Assembly: GCF_014023275.1 (NCBI RefSeq)
Contig: NZ_CP054698.1
Coordinates: forward strand, 1,178,001 to 1,242,000
Source of the DNA: Nostoc edaphicum CCNP1411
GTDB lineage: Bacteria; Cyanobacteriota; Cyanobacteriia; Cyanobacteriales; Nostocaceae
DNA: 64,000 nucleotides
Direction of reading: 5' to 3'
The notes below the pieces were generated by a model. That model was not told the origin of the DNA. It worked only from the letters and a program-made list of their open reading frames with translations, and did no database searches. Position 1 is the first letter of the stretch; each line of letters opens with the position of its first letter. Shown here piece by piece: positions 15,824-23,505 of this stretch. Position numbers and translations under genes: made by a program.

Positions 15824-16569
15824 GCAGAACTGATAGAGATTAGACCTCTTTCAAAAATCCTAGTTTATCTGTGGGTTCCTTTTCATGAAATAGTCTTTTG
15901 CCAAAAATAATTCCTAGCAAAAAGTAAAGTATTGGCGCAATCATGGTCAGAATTTTTGATTGCGATCGCTAATTTTCGGTCTAGTATTGCCAAATCTCCC
16001 ATCATCGGGCAACTATCTAAAGAGTGAAAGTTTTTCGTCTAAATCCAGCCATTAGTTAGTTGTATAATTTTGATTAAACACTAATAATACAGCATATCGC
16101 CAAGACACATTTTACTTCTTTAACCTTGCTAAAGAACGTGATGCATTGAGCTTGACGGCATTAACCCTCATCGGCAATCATAAAGAAACGGTTATTAAAA
16201 GCCAATTTTTTTGCTGCTTGACTGCAATTTTATAACTCATAAAATCGCCTAGTTGCACTAATTATCTTTATTATTGCAACTTACCAGATAATCACAATCT
16301 CTCTACTTATGGTTAGTTTGATCTGCGGGTCTTTAAAAACAAATACAAATCCTATACTATACTATGTGTGGTAACCACTGAGATAAATGTTATGAGATAT
16401 TCAGAGCAGCTACTCATAATAATGTCCCACATTTGAATTTTTCAGAGTGAACTGAACTGGTTTCTATATCAAGGCAAACCTAATAATCATCTGGATATTT
16501 GTATTCACTTAACATTGCATCCAGTATTTTCCAATACTCAACCCAAGAAATTAAAAAGAGGAGATTTCC
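15824..16569. other. 746-bp gene-free region upstream of the SLH-FAS1 gene
   Basis: No ORF with coding character was found on either strand, nor any tRNA-like fold or STRR tract. One HIP1 site is at about 15961. The AT-rich 3' half presumably carries the promoter and a long 5' UTR of the SLH-FAS1 gene. The only firm signal is the Shine-Dalgarno GAGGAG just before its ATG (about 16558-16563). Confidence 0.5.
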
Positions 16570-18246
16570 ATGTCTAGTTTGTTTCGTTGGTCATCAACAA
16601 AGGTTGCTTTGTTAGTTCTGGGCATGACAGCTGCGATAATAACTCCCATCGTAATTTCTACACCAGCTTCATCTCAAAGTACTGTTCCATCTGCTACTCC
16701 ATCTCCTACACCAGCACCAACTTCAACAGTTAACTTGTCTGATGTTTCCTCAGATTATTGGGCGCGTCCTTTCATTCAAGTCCTAGCTGACAATAATGTG
16801 ATTGCTGGCTTTCCTGATGGCAGCTTTAGACCGAATCAACCTGTAACTCGTGCTGAATTTGCTGCCCTAATTCAAAGAGCTTTCAGTAATCAAAACCGAG
16901 TTCGGCAATTAAGCCCCGGTGGATTTAGTGATGTTCCTGCTGGCTATTGGGCGGCTTCTGCAATTCAGCTAGCTTATGAAACTGGATTTTTGGCAGGCTA
17001 TCCTGGAAACGTGTTTAGACCAAATCAAGAAATCCCTAGAGTGCAGGGGATTGTTGCTTTAAGTAGTGGCTTGGGTTTGTCTGGTGGTGATACAAGTACT
17101 CTCAGTACTTACTACAACGACGCCTCAGCTATCCCAGACTACGCTATTGGTAGTGTGGCAGCAGCAACAGCAGGTAATCTTGTTGTCAACTACCCGGATG
17201 TGAAACAACTCAATCCGCAACAGTCGCTAACTCGTGCTGAAGCCGCAGCACTTTTATATCAAGCTTTGGCTAGACAAGGACGGCTACAACCCATTGCTAG
17301 CAATCTTCCAGCTAGTCAGTATATAGTCGCTGGAACTCCAACTGCTACTGATATTGTTTCTCTTGCTTCATCCAGTAATTCTTTTTCAACTCTAACTTCT
17401 TTATTAAAGACAGCTGGTTTAGTAGATATTCTGCAACAGCCTGGCCCTTATACAGTCTTCGCTCCTACCAATGATGCATTTGCTGCTTTGCCTGCTGCTA
17501 CCTTACAACAGTTAGAGCAACCAGAAAATAGAGAAGCATTAATTAAGATTTTGAGATATCATGTGGTTCCTGGTGCGTTAACTGCTAGTCAGCTTTCGGC
17601 TGGGGAACTGAAAACCTTTGAAGAAAGACCTGTAAATATTCAAATCGATTCGGCTAACAATCAAGTTGCGGTGAATAATGCCAGAGTTATCCAGGCAGAT
17701 GTCAAAGCTAGCAATGGTGTTATCCATGCAATTAACCAAGTCCTAATCCCGCCTGATGTTAACATCAGTCAGTTAAATCAGCCACCAACAGGCACGAACG
17801 GCACAACGCCTGATGTGAATGTAGGTAGAGCTACTCGTGGTGGCAGAAGCTATCTTGGAGTCGCTGGTAATATTGGTTTGAGCGGCAACGATACAGCTTT
17901 GAGCGAGGGTAACTTTACAGTAATCAGCAAACTTGGTCTGACAAACTATCTGTCAGTGCGACCATCGGTGATCTTTGGGGACGATACAATATTTCTAGTT
18001 CCCGTAACTTTTGATTTTTCTCCCCGCGCAGCAGGTTCGGTGGGTGAAAGAACCTTTGCCATATCTCCTTACTTAGGTGCTGGTGTAGCAATTGAAGCTA
18101 ATCTTGATACTGACATTGGATTGCTTCTAACTGGTGGTGTAGACCTTCCTTTAGGTTCTCGATTTACGGTGACAGGTGCCGTAAATGCTGCTTTTATGGA
18201 TCAAACTGATGTCGGGCTACTATTAGGAGTTGGCTACAACTTTTAA
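16570..18246 (+). CDS. Secreted SLH-FAS1 protein with C-terminal beta-barrel-like region
   Basis: Envelope protein of 558 residues. A signal peptide (about 1-36, ending TPASSQS) and a Pro/Thr linker lead to three SLH repeats at about 55-105 (LSDVSSDYWARPFIQVLAD...GFPDGSFRPNQPVTRAEFAAL), 118-168 and 180-235. A fasciclin FAS1 domain follows at about 261-396 (GPYTVFAPTNDAFAALP, LRYHVVPG, NGVIHAINQVLIPPD). The last 140 residues alternate hydrophobic and polar residues and end in YNF, like an outer-membrane barrel. In cyanobacteria SLH domains bind peptidoglycan, so the protein would tie outer membrane to wall, with FAS1 as an adhesion module (inference). Start: ATG after a strong GAGGAG. Monocistronic. 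Confidence 0.88.
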   Translation: MSSLFRWSSTKVALLVLGMTAAIITPIVISTPASSQSTVPSATPSPTPAPTSTVNLSDVSSDYWARPFIQVLADNNVIAGFPDGSFRPNQPVTRAEFAALIQRAFSNQNRVRQLSPGGFSDVPAGYWAASAIQLAYETGFLAGYPGNVFRPNQEIPRVQGIVALSSGLGLSGGDTSTLSTYYNDASAIPDYAIGSVAAATAGNLVVNYPDVKQLNPQQSLTRAEAAALLYQALARQGRLQPIASNLPASQYIVAGTPTATDIVSLASSSNSFSTLTSLLKTAGLVDILQQPGPYTVFAPTNDAFAALPAATLQQLEQPENREALIKILRYHVVPGALTASQLSAGELKTFEERPVNIQIDSANNQVAVNNARVIQADVKASNGVIHAINQVLIPPDVNISQLNQPPTGTNGTTPDVNVGRATRGGRSYLGVAGNIGLSGNDTALSEGNFTVISKLGLTNYLSVRPSVIFGDDTIFLVPVTFDFSPRAAGSVGERTFAISPYLGAGVAIEANLDTDIGLLLTGGVDLPLGSRFTVTGAVNAAFMDQTDVGLLLGVGYNF

Positions 18247-18430
18247 ATGAAGAAGAATTCAGAAGTCAGAATTCAGGAGTCAGAATTCAGGAGTAGAGCC
18301 GGAGACTCAGAAAGCTCCGGTTAGAATCAAGACGCGACTCGAAAATACTCGCTACCGCTTTTTTGGTCAGAATTCATTCTGACTCTTGACTCTTGAATTA
18401 TGTTTGATAAATAGAAATAGAACAGGTGGT

Positions 18431-18458
18431 AGGGGCGCACATTTAGTTATGCGCCCCT
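18431..18458. terminator. Bidirectional terminator hairpin between converging genes
   Basis: AGGGGCGCA (18431-18439) pairs with TGCGCCCCT (18450-18458), 7 bp before the stop of the minus-strand methyltransferase and about 185 bp after the SLH-FAS1 stop. The preceding 18250-18400 stretch carries CAGAATTC/GAGTCAGAATTC short repeats and their complement. Confidence 0.5.
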
Positions 18459-18464
18459 GCTGTA

Positions 18465-19130
18465 TTAAGATCGCTTGATGGCTAAGGTAAGTCCATCGGC
18501 GATGGGGACAAGGGACAATGTTATCCGTTCGTCATGATGTAACTTTTTGTTGAGAGCGCGGATAGATTGGGTGCTTTCATCTTGATTTTGCTCATCAGCA
18601 ACTTGTCCAGACCATAAAACATTATCAATAGCAATTAATCCACCTGGACGCACTAATTGTAGCGATCGCTCATAATATCCATCATAATTTTCTTTATCAG
18701 CATCAATAAAGGCAAAGTCAAAGGTTTCTGCTTGACCAGTTGCCAATAATTGATCTAAAGTTTCTAAAGCTGGTGCCAATCGGAGATCGATTTTATCGGT
18801 AACTCCAGCTTCTTGCCAATACCGCCGAGCGATCGCAGTAAATTCTTCACTCACATCACAAGCAATAATTTTCCCATCATCTGGTAGTGCCAAAGCTACA
18901 GAAAGTGAGCTATAACCCGTAAACACTCCAACTTCCAGGGTTTTCTTCGCTCCAATTAACTGCACCAAAAGTCTCATAAACTGTCCTTGTTCTGGTGAAA
19001 TCTGCATTCCACTCCGGGGATGGCTGGCGGTTTCTTGGCGTAATTTCCCAAGAATCTCTGGTTCCCGCAGCGAAACTGATAAAAGATAATTGTAGAGTTG
19101 GTTATCAAGACCTATAGACTGTTTTGGCAT
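18465..19130 (-). CDS. Class I SAM-dependent O-methyltransferase (catechol/caffeoyl-CoA OMT type)
   Basis: Moves a methyl group from S-adenosylmethionine to a hydroxyl of a catechol-like substrate, using a divalent metal. The 221 residues match the PF01596 family: motif I LEVGVFTGYSSLSVALAL (about residues 62-79), the acidic SAM contact IACDVSEEF, the metal-binding FDFAFIDADKENYDGYYERSL, and GGLIAIDNVLWSG with a second metal-ligand Asp-Asn. An N-terminal helical segment (SLREPEILGKLRQETASHP) is also typical of cyanobacterial members. The physiological substrate is unknown. Its ATG at 19130 lies next to a divergently transcribed lipoprotein gene; the two share a 67-bp promoter region. Confidence 0.9.
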   Translation of the reverse strand: MPKQSIGLDNQLYNYLLSVSLREPEILGKLRQETASHPRSGMQISPEQGQFMRLLVQLIGAKKTLEVGVFTGYSSLSVALALPDDGKIIACDVSEEFTAIARRYWQEAGVTDKIDLRLAPALETLDQLLATGQAETFDFAFIDADKENYDGYYERSLQLVRPGGLIAIDNVLWSGQVADEQNQDESTQSIRALNKKLHHDERITLSLVPIADGLTLAIKRS

Positions 19131-19197
19131 GGTAGATCAGAGAATTGAGAGAATCTACAGTTATACTATCGCTGATAAGGGGAATCTCAGGAATAAC

Positions 19198-19605
19198 ATG
19201 GTGCGATTAGTTTTGACAGCAATATTGCTGGTGCTAGTGACAGCTTGTGGCAGTATTGGACTGCTACCAACTAGCGAGTTAGTGCAAAAAGCGATCGCAC
19301 TTGGGCTAGAGCAAACTCAACAAAAACTCAGTCAACAGTTGGATTTAGATTTTCAAGGATTTGAAATCAAGCGGCTATCAATTACCCAAGAACAACCCCT
19401 GACGATTGAAAATTTACCAGCTTTCCACGTTCGGGGAACCTACGACTTGATTGTTAAGCTACCAAAACGAAGCTTGACGCAACCAAAAAAACCCTTTGAC
19501 GTTTACTTGCAAATTCAGCAAGAGGGTAAAACTTGGCGATTGCTACTTCCAGAAAAAGGTAGCAAAGATACTCAACCAATTTGGCGTAGCTATCTCATCC
19601 AATAG
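19198..19605 (+). CDS. Small lipoprotein, 135 aa
   Basis: Start chosen at the ATG at 19198, preceded by CAGGA at a 5-nt spacing. It gives a typical lipoprotein signal, MVRLVLTAILLVLVTACGSIG, with lipobox VTAC and the lipidated Cys at residue 17. An upstream ATG at 19129 would overlap the divergent methyltransferase start and bury the signal, so it is rejected. The mature part has about 119 residues (LGLEQTQQKLSQQLDLDFQGF, FHVRGTYDLIVKLPKR, KTWRLLLPEKG) and no family I can name. It is probably attached to a membrane facing the periplasm. A decayed copy of the gene's 3' end occurs at 20196-20266. Confidence 0.8.
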   Translation: MVRLVLTAILLVLVTACGSIGLLPTSELVQKAIALGLEQTQQKLSQQLDLDFQGFEIKRLSITQEQPLTIENLPAFHVRGTYDLIVKLPKRSLTQPKKPFDVYLQIQQEGKTWRLLLPEKGSKDTQPIWRSYLIQ

Positions 19606-19645
19606 TGACGGGGAAAGGTTTGAATTGCCTCACTCTTTTCCTAAG

Positions 19646-20113
19646 CTACAGGTTAAATTTTGTGTATTCTATACCGTCATCTTCTGCAATAATTACAAAA
19701 TCGAAAGATTCAACTAACGCCTGTATTGCACCAGTTCCGCCATAGGGATAGCTAAAGGGTTCAAATTCAAGTCTAGCTCTGTTGGTAGAAACCATGCGAC
19801 AAGCAATTAATTGATATTCACCATTTTGAAAAGCATCAAACATAGAATAAAAGTCCCAAGGAGTTTCGAGGCTAGGATCTGTCCACCTCTGTTCCACAGG
19901 TGTTGCAAACCAGCGACGGAAATGTTCAGTCTCTTCCTCTTCACTAGGCCACCAAAAATGTGATAATGCTTTGCGGTCAAAAAAAATTAGCCAATCTTCT
20001 TCATTACGCCAAGAATTATTGTCTTTATCTTTTTTAATTTCGTTGAAAACTTTACAAAGAGCATTGAATATTTTGGAATCATCTACTTGAAACTCTACAA
20101 AGCAGTATTTCAT
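19646..20113 (-). CDS. Hypothetical protein, 155 aa
   Basis: Not recognised. An acidic, tryptophan-rich soluble protein (EDWLIFFDRKALSHFWWPSEEE, FRRWFATPVEQRWTDPSLETPW) with no signal peptide or membrane segment. The layout resembles small immunity-type or SUKH-like cytosolic proteins, but I cannot show that. Its surroundings suggest it is an insertion. It lies on the opposite strand from both neighbours, between the intact lipoprotein 3' end (19605) and a duplicated relic of that same 3' end (20196-20266). ATG at 20113. Confidence 0.7.
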   Translation of the reverse strand: MKYCFVEFQVDDSKIFNALCKVFNEIKKDKDNNSWRNEEDWLIFFDRKALSHFWWPSEEEETEHFRRWFATPVEQRWTDPSLETPWDFYSMFDAFQNGEYQLIACRMVSTNRARLEFEPFSYPYGGTGAIQALVESFDFVIIAEDDGIEYTKFNL

Positions 20114-20195
20114 TATTTCTCACTTCTCTGTTTCTAAGCAGTGGTTTATTTTATTTATATATGTGCAACTAGAAAAACCATCACAATCATGTCTG

Positions 20196-20266
20196 TTGCT
20201 ACTTTACACAAAAAGGTAGCAAAGATACTCAACCTAATTGGCGTAGCTATCTCATCGAAAAGTTGG
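20196..20266 (+). pseudogene. Relic copy of the lipoprotein gene 3' end
   Basis: The stretch containing AAAAAGGTAGCAAAGATACT, then CAACCTAATTGGCGTAGC and TATCTCATC, closely matches 19541-19603, the last 20 codons of the lipoprotein gene. No start or upstream coding sequence accompanies it. A direct repeat flanks it: GAAAAACCATCACAAT occurs at about 20172-20187 and again at about 20278-20293. Confidence 0.75.
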
Positions 20267-20359
20267 TGTGTGCAAACAGAAAAACCATCACAATATTTTA
20301 CGTAGAACTGCTGCGTTATAGTCATCATCAAGGTATAGTTTCACCGGAGACAAGGGAAG

Positions 20360-21133
20360 ATGTATATTAACTTTTTCGTCAGTTCCATTGCTGGAATTGT
20401 GGTTGTGGTGCTGGCGGCTTTTGGCTTATTGCAATGGTTGCACATCCCCGCTGGTAACTTCCTTGATTGGGTGATTGGTGGTGCTAGTTTTTGGTGGCTG
20501 TTGGTAATTGTTACCGTACCGTGGAATGTACATTTTCAAGCCAAAGAAGTCTTAGCAGAAGCCGCACAATCGACTGAGAAAGGAATTCCAGTCGATGAGA
20601 AGCAAGTGAAGTATGTCACACTTTTGGCAAAGCGATCGCTCTGGGTTGCCATTGCTTTACACTTATTCTCAGCCGTTGGTCTTTATACCCTTGCTGTCAC
20701 TGGTATTAGTACGGTGGGATATATAAGTTCTGGTGCAGCTTTGTTATTAACAATTCTGCGTCCAGCGATTCGAGCTTATGAGTATTTATACGCGCGATTA
20801 GCGATGATTCGCCAAGAATGGAAGTATCCCCGCGAAGATATTTTTGAATTGCGCGATCGCTTCTCTATATTGGAACAAAAAATTCAGTCATTGGAAGATC
20901 AACTCAACCCCGAACAACCCTATTCCTTAGCCGCGACTCAACAACGCTTTGCTGAAGAGACTCGTAGAGATTTAGCCCGAATTGCGGCTAACGTGGAAGA
21001 ATTACGGGCGACAAATCAAACAGAACATGAGCGTTTGGCGAGAGAAGCCAGAAATGCGATCGCGCAACTTTCCACAGACGGACAATTTCTCGATCATGTC
21101 CGCGAAATTATTCGATTTTTTAAGACCGCTTAA
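20360..21133 (+). CDS. Membrane protein with C-terminal coiled coil, 257 aa
   Basis: No named family recognised. Two hydrophobic segments lie near the N-terminus (about 5-25 and 38-56), then a short cytosolic loop (FQAKEVLAEAAQSTEKG), then two more (about 91-112 and 115-135). After residue 150 the protein is soluble and heptad-like (LRDRFSILEQKIQSLEDQL and RFAEETRRDLARIAANVEEL), indicating a coiled coil of about 80 residues that could mediate oligomerisation or partner binding. The start ATG at 20360 has GGAGACAAGGGAAG upstream. Inference: an inner- or thylakoid-membrane scaffold. The gene has no clear partner nearby. Confidence 0.8.
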   Translation: MYINFFVSSIAGIVVVVLAAFGLLQWLHIPAGNFLDWVIGGASFWWLLVIVTVPWNVHFQAKEVLAEAAQSTEKGIPVDEKQVKYVTLLAKRSLWVAIALHLFSAVGLYTLAVTGISTVGYISSGAALLLTILRPAIRAYEYLYARLAMIRQEWKYPREDIFELRDRFSILEQKIQSLEDQLNPEQPYSLAATQQRFAEETRRDLARIAANVEELRATNQTEHERLAREARNAIAQLSTDGQFLDHVREIIRFFKTA

Positions 21134-21450
21134 TTATTGCTTTAAGAGGTTGTTTGAAAAGTGTTTCGCTGTAACTTTAGGCACTTGATGAAAATTCTAG
21201 CTCACAAAGATGCGATAAATCATCACAAAGACGCGATGAATCGCCGTCTCTACAATAATCAGTTTTTTGTAGAGACGGCGATTTATCGCGTCTTGGCTTA
21301 ACAATAGCGGTTCTCATTTATATGAAGTACATTTTTCAACCTCACCGCGTGTTTGCGTCAGGAAACACGCGGTGAGATTCCGATTGTATATGTTATAACT
21401 TTGTACGGATGATGTTTGGTGAAGCTCACATAACTTGAGGAGTACTCATA
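21134..21450. other. Intergenic region with two dispersed palindromes
   Basis: About 21220-21295 holds an inverted repeat built on GAATCGCCGTCTCTAC and GTAGAGACGGCGATTTATCG, a dispersed repeat also present near 3550. At 21341-21376 is a 14-bp perfect stem: CTCACCGCGTGTTT pairs with AAACACGCGGTGAG across an 8-nt loop. It lies in the 5' region of the small membrane protein gene, whose Shine-Dalgarno GAGGAG is at about 21438-21443. Confidence 0.65.
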
Positions 21451-21729
21451 GTGAATCAGATACAACTAACTTTAACTATTGGTTACTTATTAATGACATT
21501 CTATTTTTTAACTAATTGGTTAATATTTTCCCTACGTCATCCTGCTTCCACTCCCGAAGATAAATTTTTATCAGTTGTGATGTTTCTGGTGACAACTATC
21601 TTCTGGCCTATAATGATTCCCATTTCTTGTTTAGAAATGGTTCAACAAAAGCGAATAGATTTTAGTAAAATGATTCCTGTTATTTTAGCAATATTCGTAT
21701 TTAGTATTTCATATTATTTAACCGAATAA
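21451..21729 (+). CDS. Small integral membrane protein, 92 aa
   Basis: GTG start at 21451 with a strong GAGGAG upstream. Three hydrophobic segments are visible, at about residues 5-27 (LTLTIGYLLMTFYFLTNWLIF), 40-60 (FLSVVMFLVTTIFWPIMIPIS) and 74-90 (MIPVILAIFVFSISYYL), separated by short charged loops (RHPASTPEDK, QQKRIDFSK). No family is recognised. A hairpin terminator follows and the neighbour to the right converges, so it is transcribed alone. Confidence 0.72.
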   Translation: MNQIQLTLTIGYLLMTFYFLTNWLIFSLRHPASTPEDKFLSVVMFLVTTIFWPIMIPISCLEMVQQKRIDFSKMIPVILAIFVFSISYYLTE

Positions 21730-21766
21730 TTCATTATTCATCCTCACAAATTGTATGGAGATAAAG

Positions 21767-21803
21767 AGAAGCCGGAGGTTTAACTTGTGACCCTCCGGCT
21801 TCT
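21767..21803. terminator. Strong bidirectional terminator
   Basis: AGAAGCCGGAGG (21767-21778) pairs perfectly with CCTCCGGCTTCT (21792-21803) around a 13-nt loop, followed by TTT. It lies between the converging genes 21451-21729 and 21861-22748. Confidence 0.75.
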
Positions 21804-21860
21804 TTGTGCAACATACTACCTTCATTTATTAGGCAGTTTATTTATTGAATTGGAAATTTC

Positions 21861-22748
21861 CTAACGGCGTCTGCTGCCAAAACCACTTGAACGGCGGGGT
21901 GCTGTACTACGCCCACTACCAAAACCACTGCCAGAATTGCGTCTGGTAGTGCTGGAGTTACCAGAGGGTCGCAATGTGCTACCACCAAAACCAGAACCAG
22001 AAGGACGGTTATTACCTGTAGTACTACGCGGTGTATTGCGTACATTTGAATTTCCAGGATATGACCTTCTAATTGTTCCTGTATTGCGGAACGCAGTGCG
22101 ATTTGTAACGGCTGCTGGTGGGGCATTGTAGCGACTTTGGTAGTTTTGAACTGCTTGGCCATAGCTGCCGCCATATCCACCGAAGCCACTTAATCCTTGT
22201 CCTGATTGATAGACAGGGGGTACATAATACTGGGGTCTAAACAACATACTACCAATTGCCTGCCCCGCCAAACTACCAGCCACAGACCCCGCAAACGGTG
22301 CCCAGAAGCTATTTTCTCGACGGACTACAACCGTCTCTTGTTGTCCGGTTTGGGGATTGGTTTTATTCTCGGTAACGTTGTGAACGTACTCAAGTTTAAA
22401 GTCTTCCGTCAGATATAAAATTGGTTGTCCTTTTTCTACCTTCAGATAGGTTTTCTTACCCTGCTTGATTTCATCATCAGTTAACCGTGCCATTTGCAAA
22501 TTTTCGGTTGCAAAGGTTGGGGGCTTATTATTAAGTAAAAACAGGTTGTACTCACCAGTTCCATCGTCATAAGTAGCTTGTTGTATTTGATACTCTCCGT
22601 CACTCAGCTTGGTGGTAGTCGAGGTTTGACTAACGTTCTTAGCCGGAGGATTAGTTTGGCTTTCGCCACTACCGCAAGCAACAGTTGTGACACACAAACT
22701 CAGAGCTAAAAAAACGGCTGTAAATTTACGTACTATGGTCATGATCAT
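21861..22748 (-). CDS. Putative lipoprotein with Ser/Gly/Arg-rich tail
   Basis: A lipoprotein signal (MIMTIVRKFTAVFLALSLCV then TTVACGSGE; lipobox TVAC, Cys at about 25) precedes a soluble domain of about 120 residues (DGEYQIQQATYDDGTGEYNLF, KVEKGQPILYLTEDFKLEYVH). A glycine-zipper-like hydrophobic stretch follows (FAGSVAGSLAGQAIGSMLF, about 150-168). The tail of about 110 residues is low-complexity Gly/Ser/Arg/Asn (SGFGGSTLRPSGNSSTTRR), probably disordered and cell-surface or periplasmic. ATG at 22748 is preceded by AGGA at 10 nt. The neighbouring minus-strand DUF1517-like gene lies 70 bp upstream and may be co-transcribed. Function unknown. Confidence 0.75.
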   Translation of the reverse strand: MIMTIVRKFTAVFLALSLCVTTVACGSGESQTNPPAKNVSQTSTTTKLSDGEYQIQQATYDDGTGEYNLFLLNNKPPTFATENLQMARLTDDEIKQGKKTYLKVEKGQPILYLTEDFKLEYVHNVTENKTNPQTGQQETVVVRRENSFWAPFAGSVAGSLAGQAIGSMLFRPQYYVPPVYQSGQGLSGFGGYGGSYGQAVQNYQSRYNAPPAAVTNRTAFRNTGTIRRSYPGNSNVRNTPRSTTGNNRPSGSGFGGSTLRPSGNSSTTRRNSGSGFGSGRSTAPRRSSGFGSRRR

Positions 22749-22818
22749 TGGATTATTGTCCTATCTCTGAGCTTAACAATTTCTCGATGTGAGTAGTAAG
22801 TACGGACTACCCAACACA

Positions 22819-23412
22819 TTATAATGGAATCAATTCTGGGTAATATTGCAACAGTTGATCGCTAGTGAGTTCATCGCCTAACTGTGCTGGGGAAAAATGT
22901 ACTTGGATTGCCTTCAATCTCTGTTTATAATGCAAATTTATCAATGCTTTCAAGCCTTCCTTGAGTGCCTGAACGTTAGAAAGATCAGTTTCTAACTCTG
23001 GCACTTCTCCTTCATAAGCCACTGTAATCATCACAATAACGTTGCGGGTTACAGGTATAGATAAAGGTTCATTCAATCCAGAGTCAGAAGTATAATCTGG
23101 TTCGCTGAGATATCTTTCGGCAGAGTCAGTAAATAATTCATTCACGTAATCTCCTGCTTCGCCTTCACTCCAGAATACATCTCCTTCGTTAGCAGCAGAA
23201 AGCCAATATTCATCGTATTGCAGCAGGGTTTGGCTAATTTCTACTAATCCTTCTCCCAAAACTTCTAAGTCGCCATCGGCATCGATCGCATCTCGTCCAG
23301 CACTATTTAATATTCCCAAAATTGGCGCTACTTCACCTCCCCCTAAGTGCAGAAATAGTCGAAAGACTACATAGCGAGTTCGACCGATCATTTTATTAAA
23401 TAAATTAGCCAT
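22819..23412 (-). CDS. DUF1517-like protein, 197 aa
   Basis: The ending (LKAIQVHFSPAQLGDELTSD then QLLQYYPELIPL) and the phrase VIVMITVAYEGEVPELETDL match my memory of the DUF1517 family. In that family the last segment reads like '...WTPQ...D.L...EL...YPEL.PL'. Family members often have membrane anchors; this one has none visible, although the N-terminus (MANLFNKMIGRTRYVVFRLFLH) is amphipathic. GGAGG lies 9 nt before the ATG at 23412. Probable operon with the downstream lipoprotein. No biochemical role is known to me. Confidence 0.65.
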   Translation of the reverse strand: MANLFNKMIGRTRYVVFRLFLHLGGGEVAPILGILNSAGRDAIDADGDLEVLGEGLVEISQTLLQYDEYWLSAANEGDVFWSEGEAGDYVNELFTDSAERYLSEPDYTSDSGLNEPLSIPVTRNVIVMITVAYEGEVPELETDLSNVQALKEGLKALINLHYKQRLKAIQVHFSPAQLGDELTSDQLLQYYPELIPL

Positions 23413-23431
23413 TTTAGTCCTCCAATTTTTT

Positions 23432-23500
23432 TGTCATTTGTCATTTGTCATTGGTCATTGGTCATTGGTCATTGGTCATTGGTCATTAGTCATTAGTTTA
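23432..23500. repeat. TCATTGG heptamer STRR
   Basis: About nine tandem copies of TCATTTG/TCATTGG/TCATTAG fill the gap between the pentapeptide gene stop and the DUF1517-like gene start. It is the same heptamer family as at 10.0, 49.5 and 51.2 kb. Confidence 0.9.
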
Positions 23501-23505
23501 ATGCT

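Noticed and set aside
19129..19197. N-terminal extension of the small lipoprotein to ATG 19129
   Set aside because: It would overlap the divergent methyltransferase start and hide a perfect lipoprotein signal that begins at 19198 with its own ribosome site.
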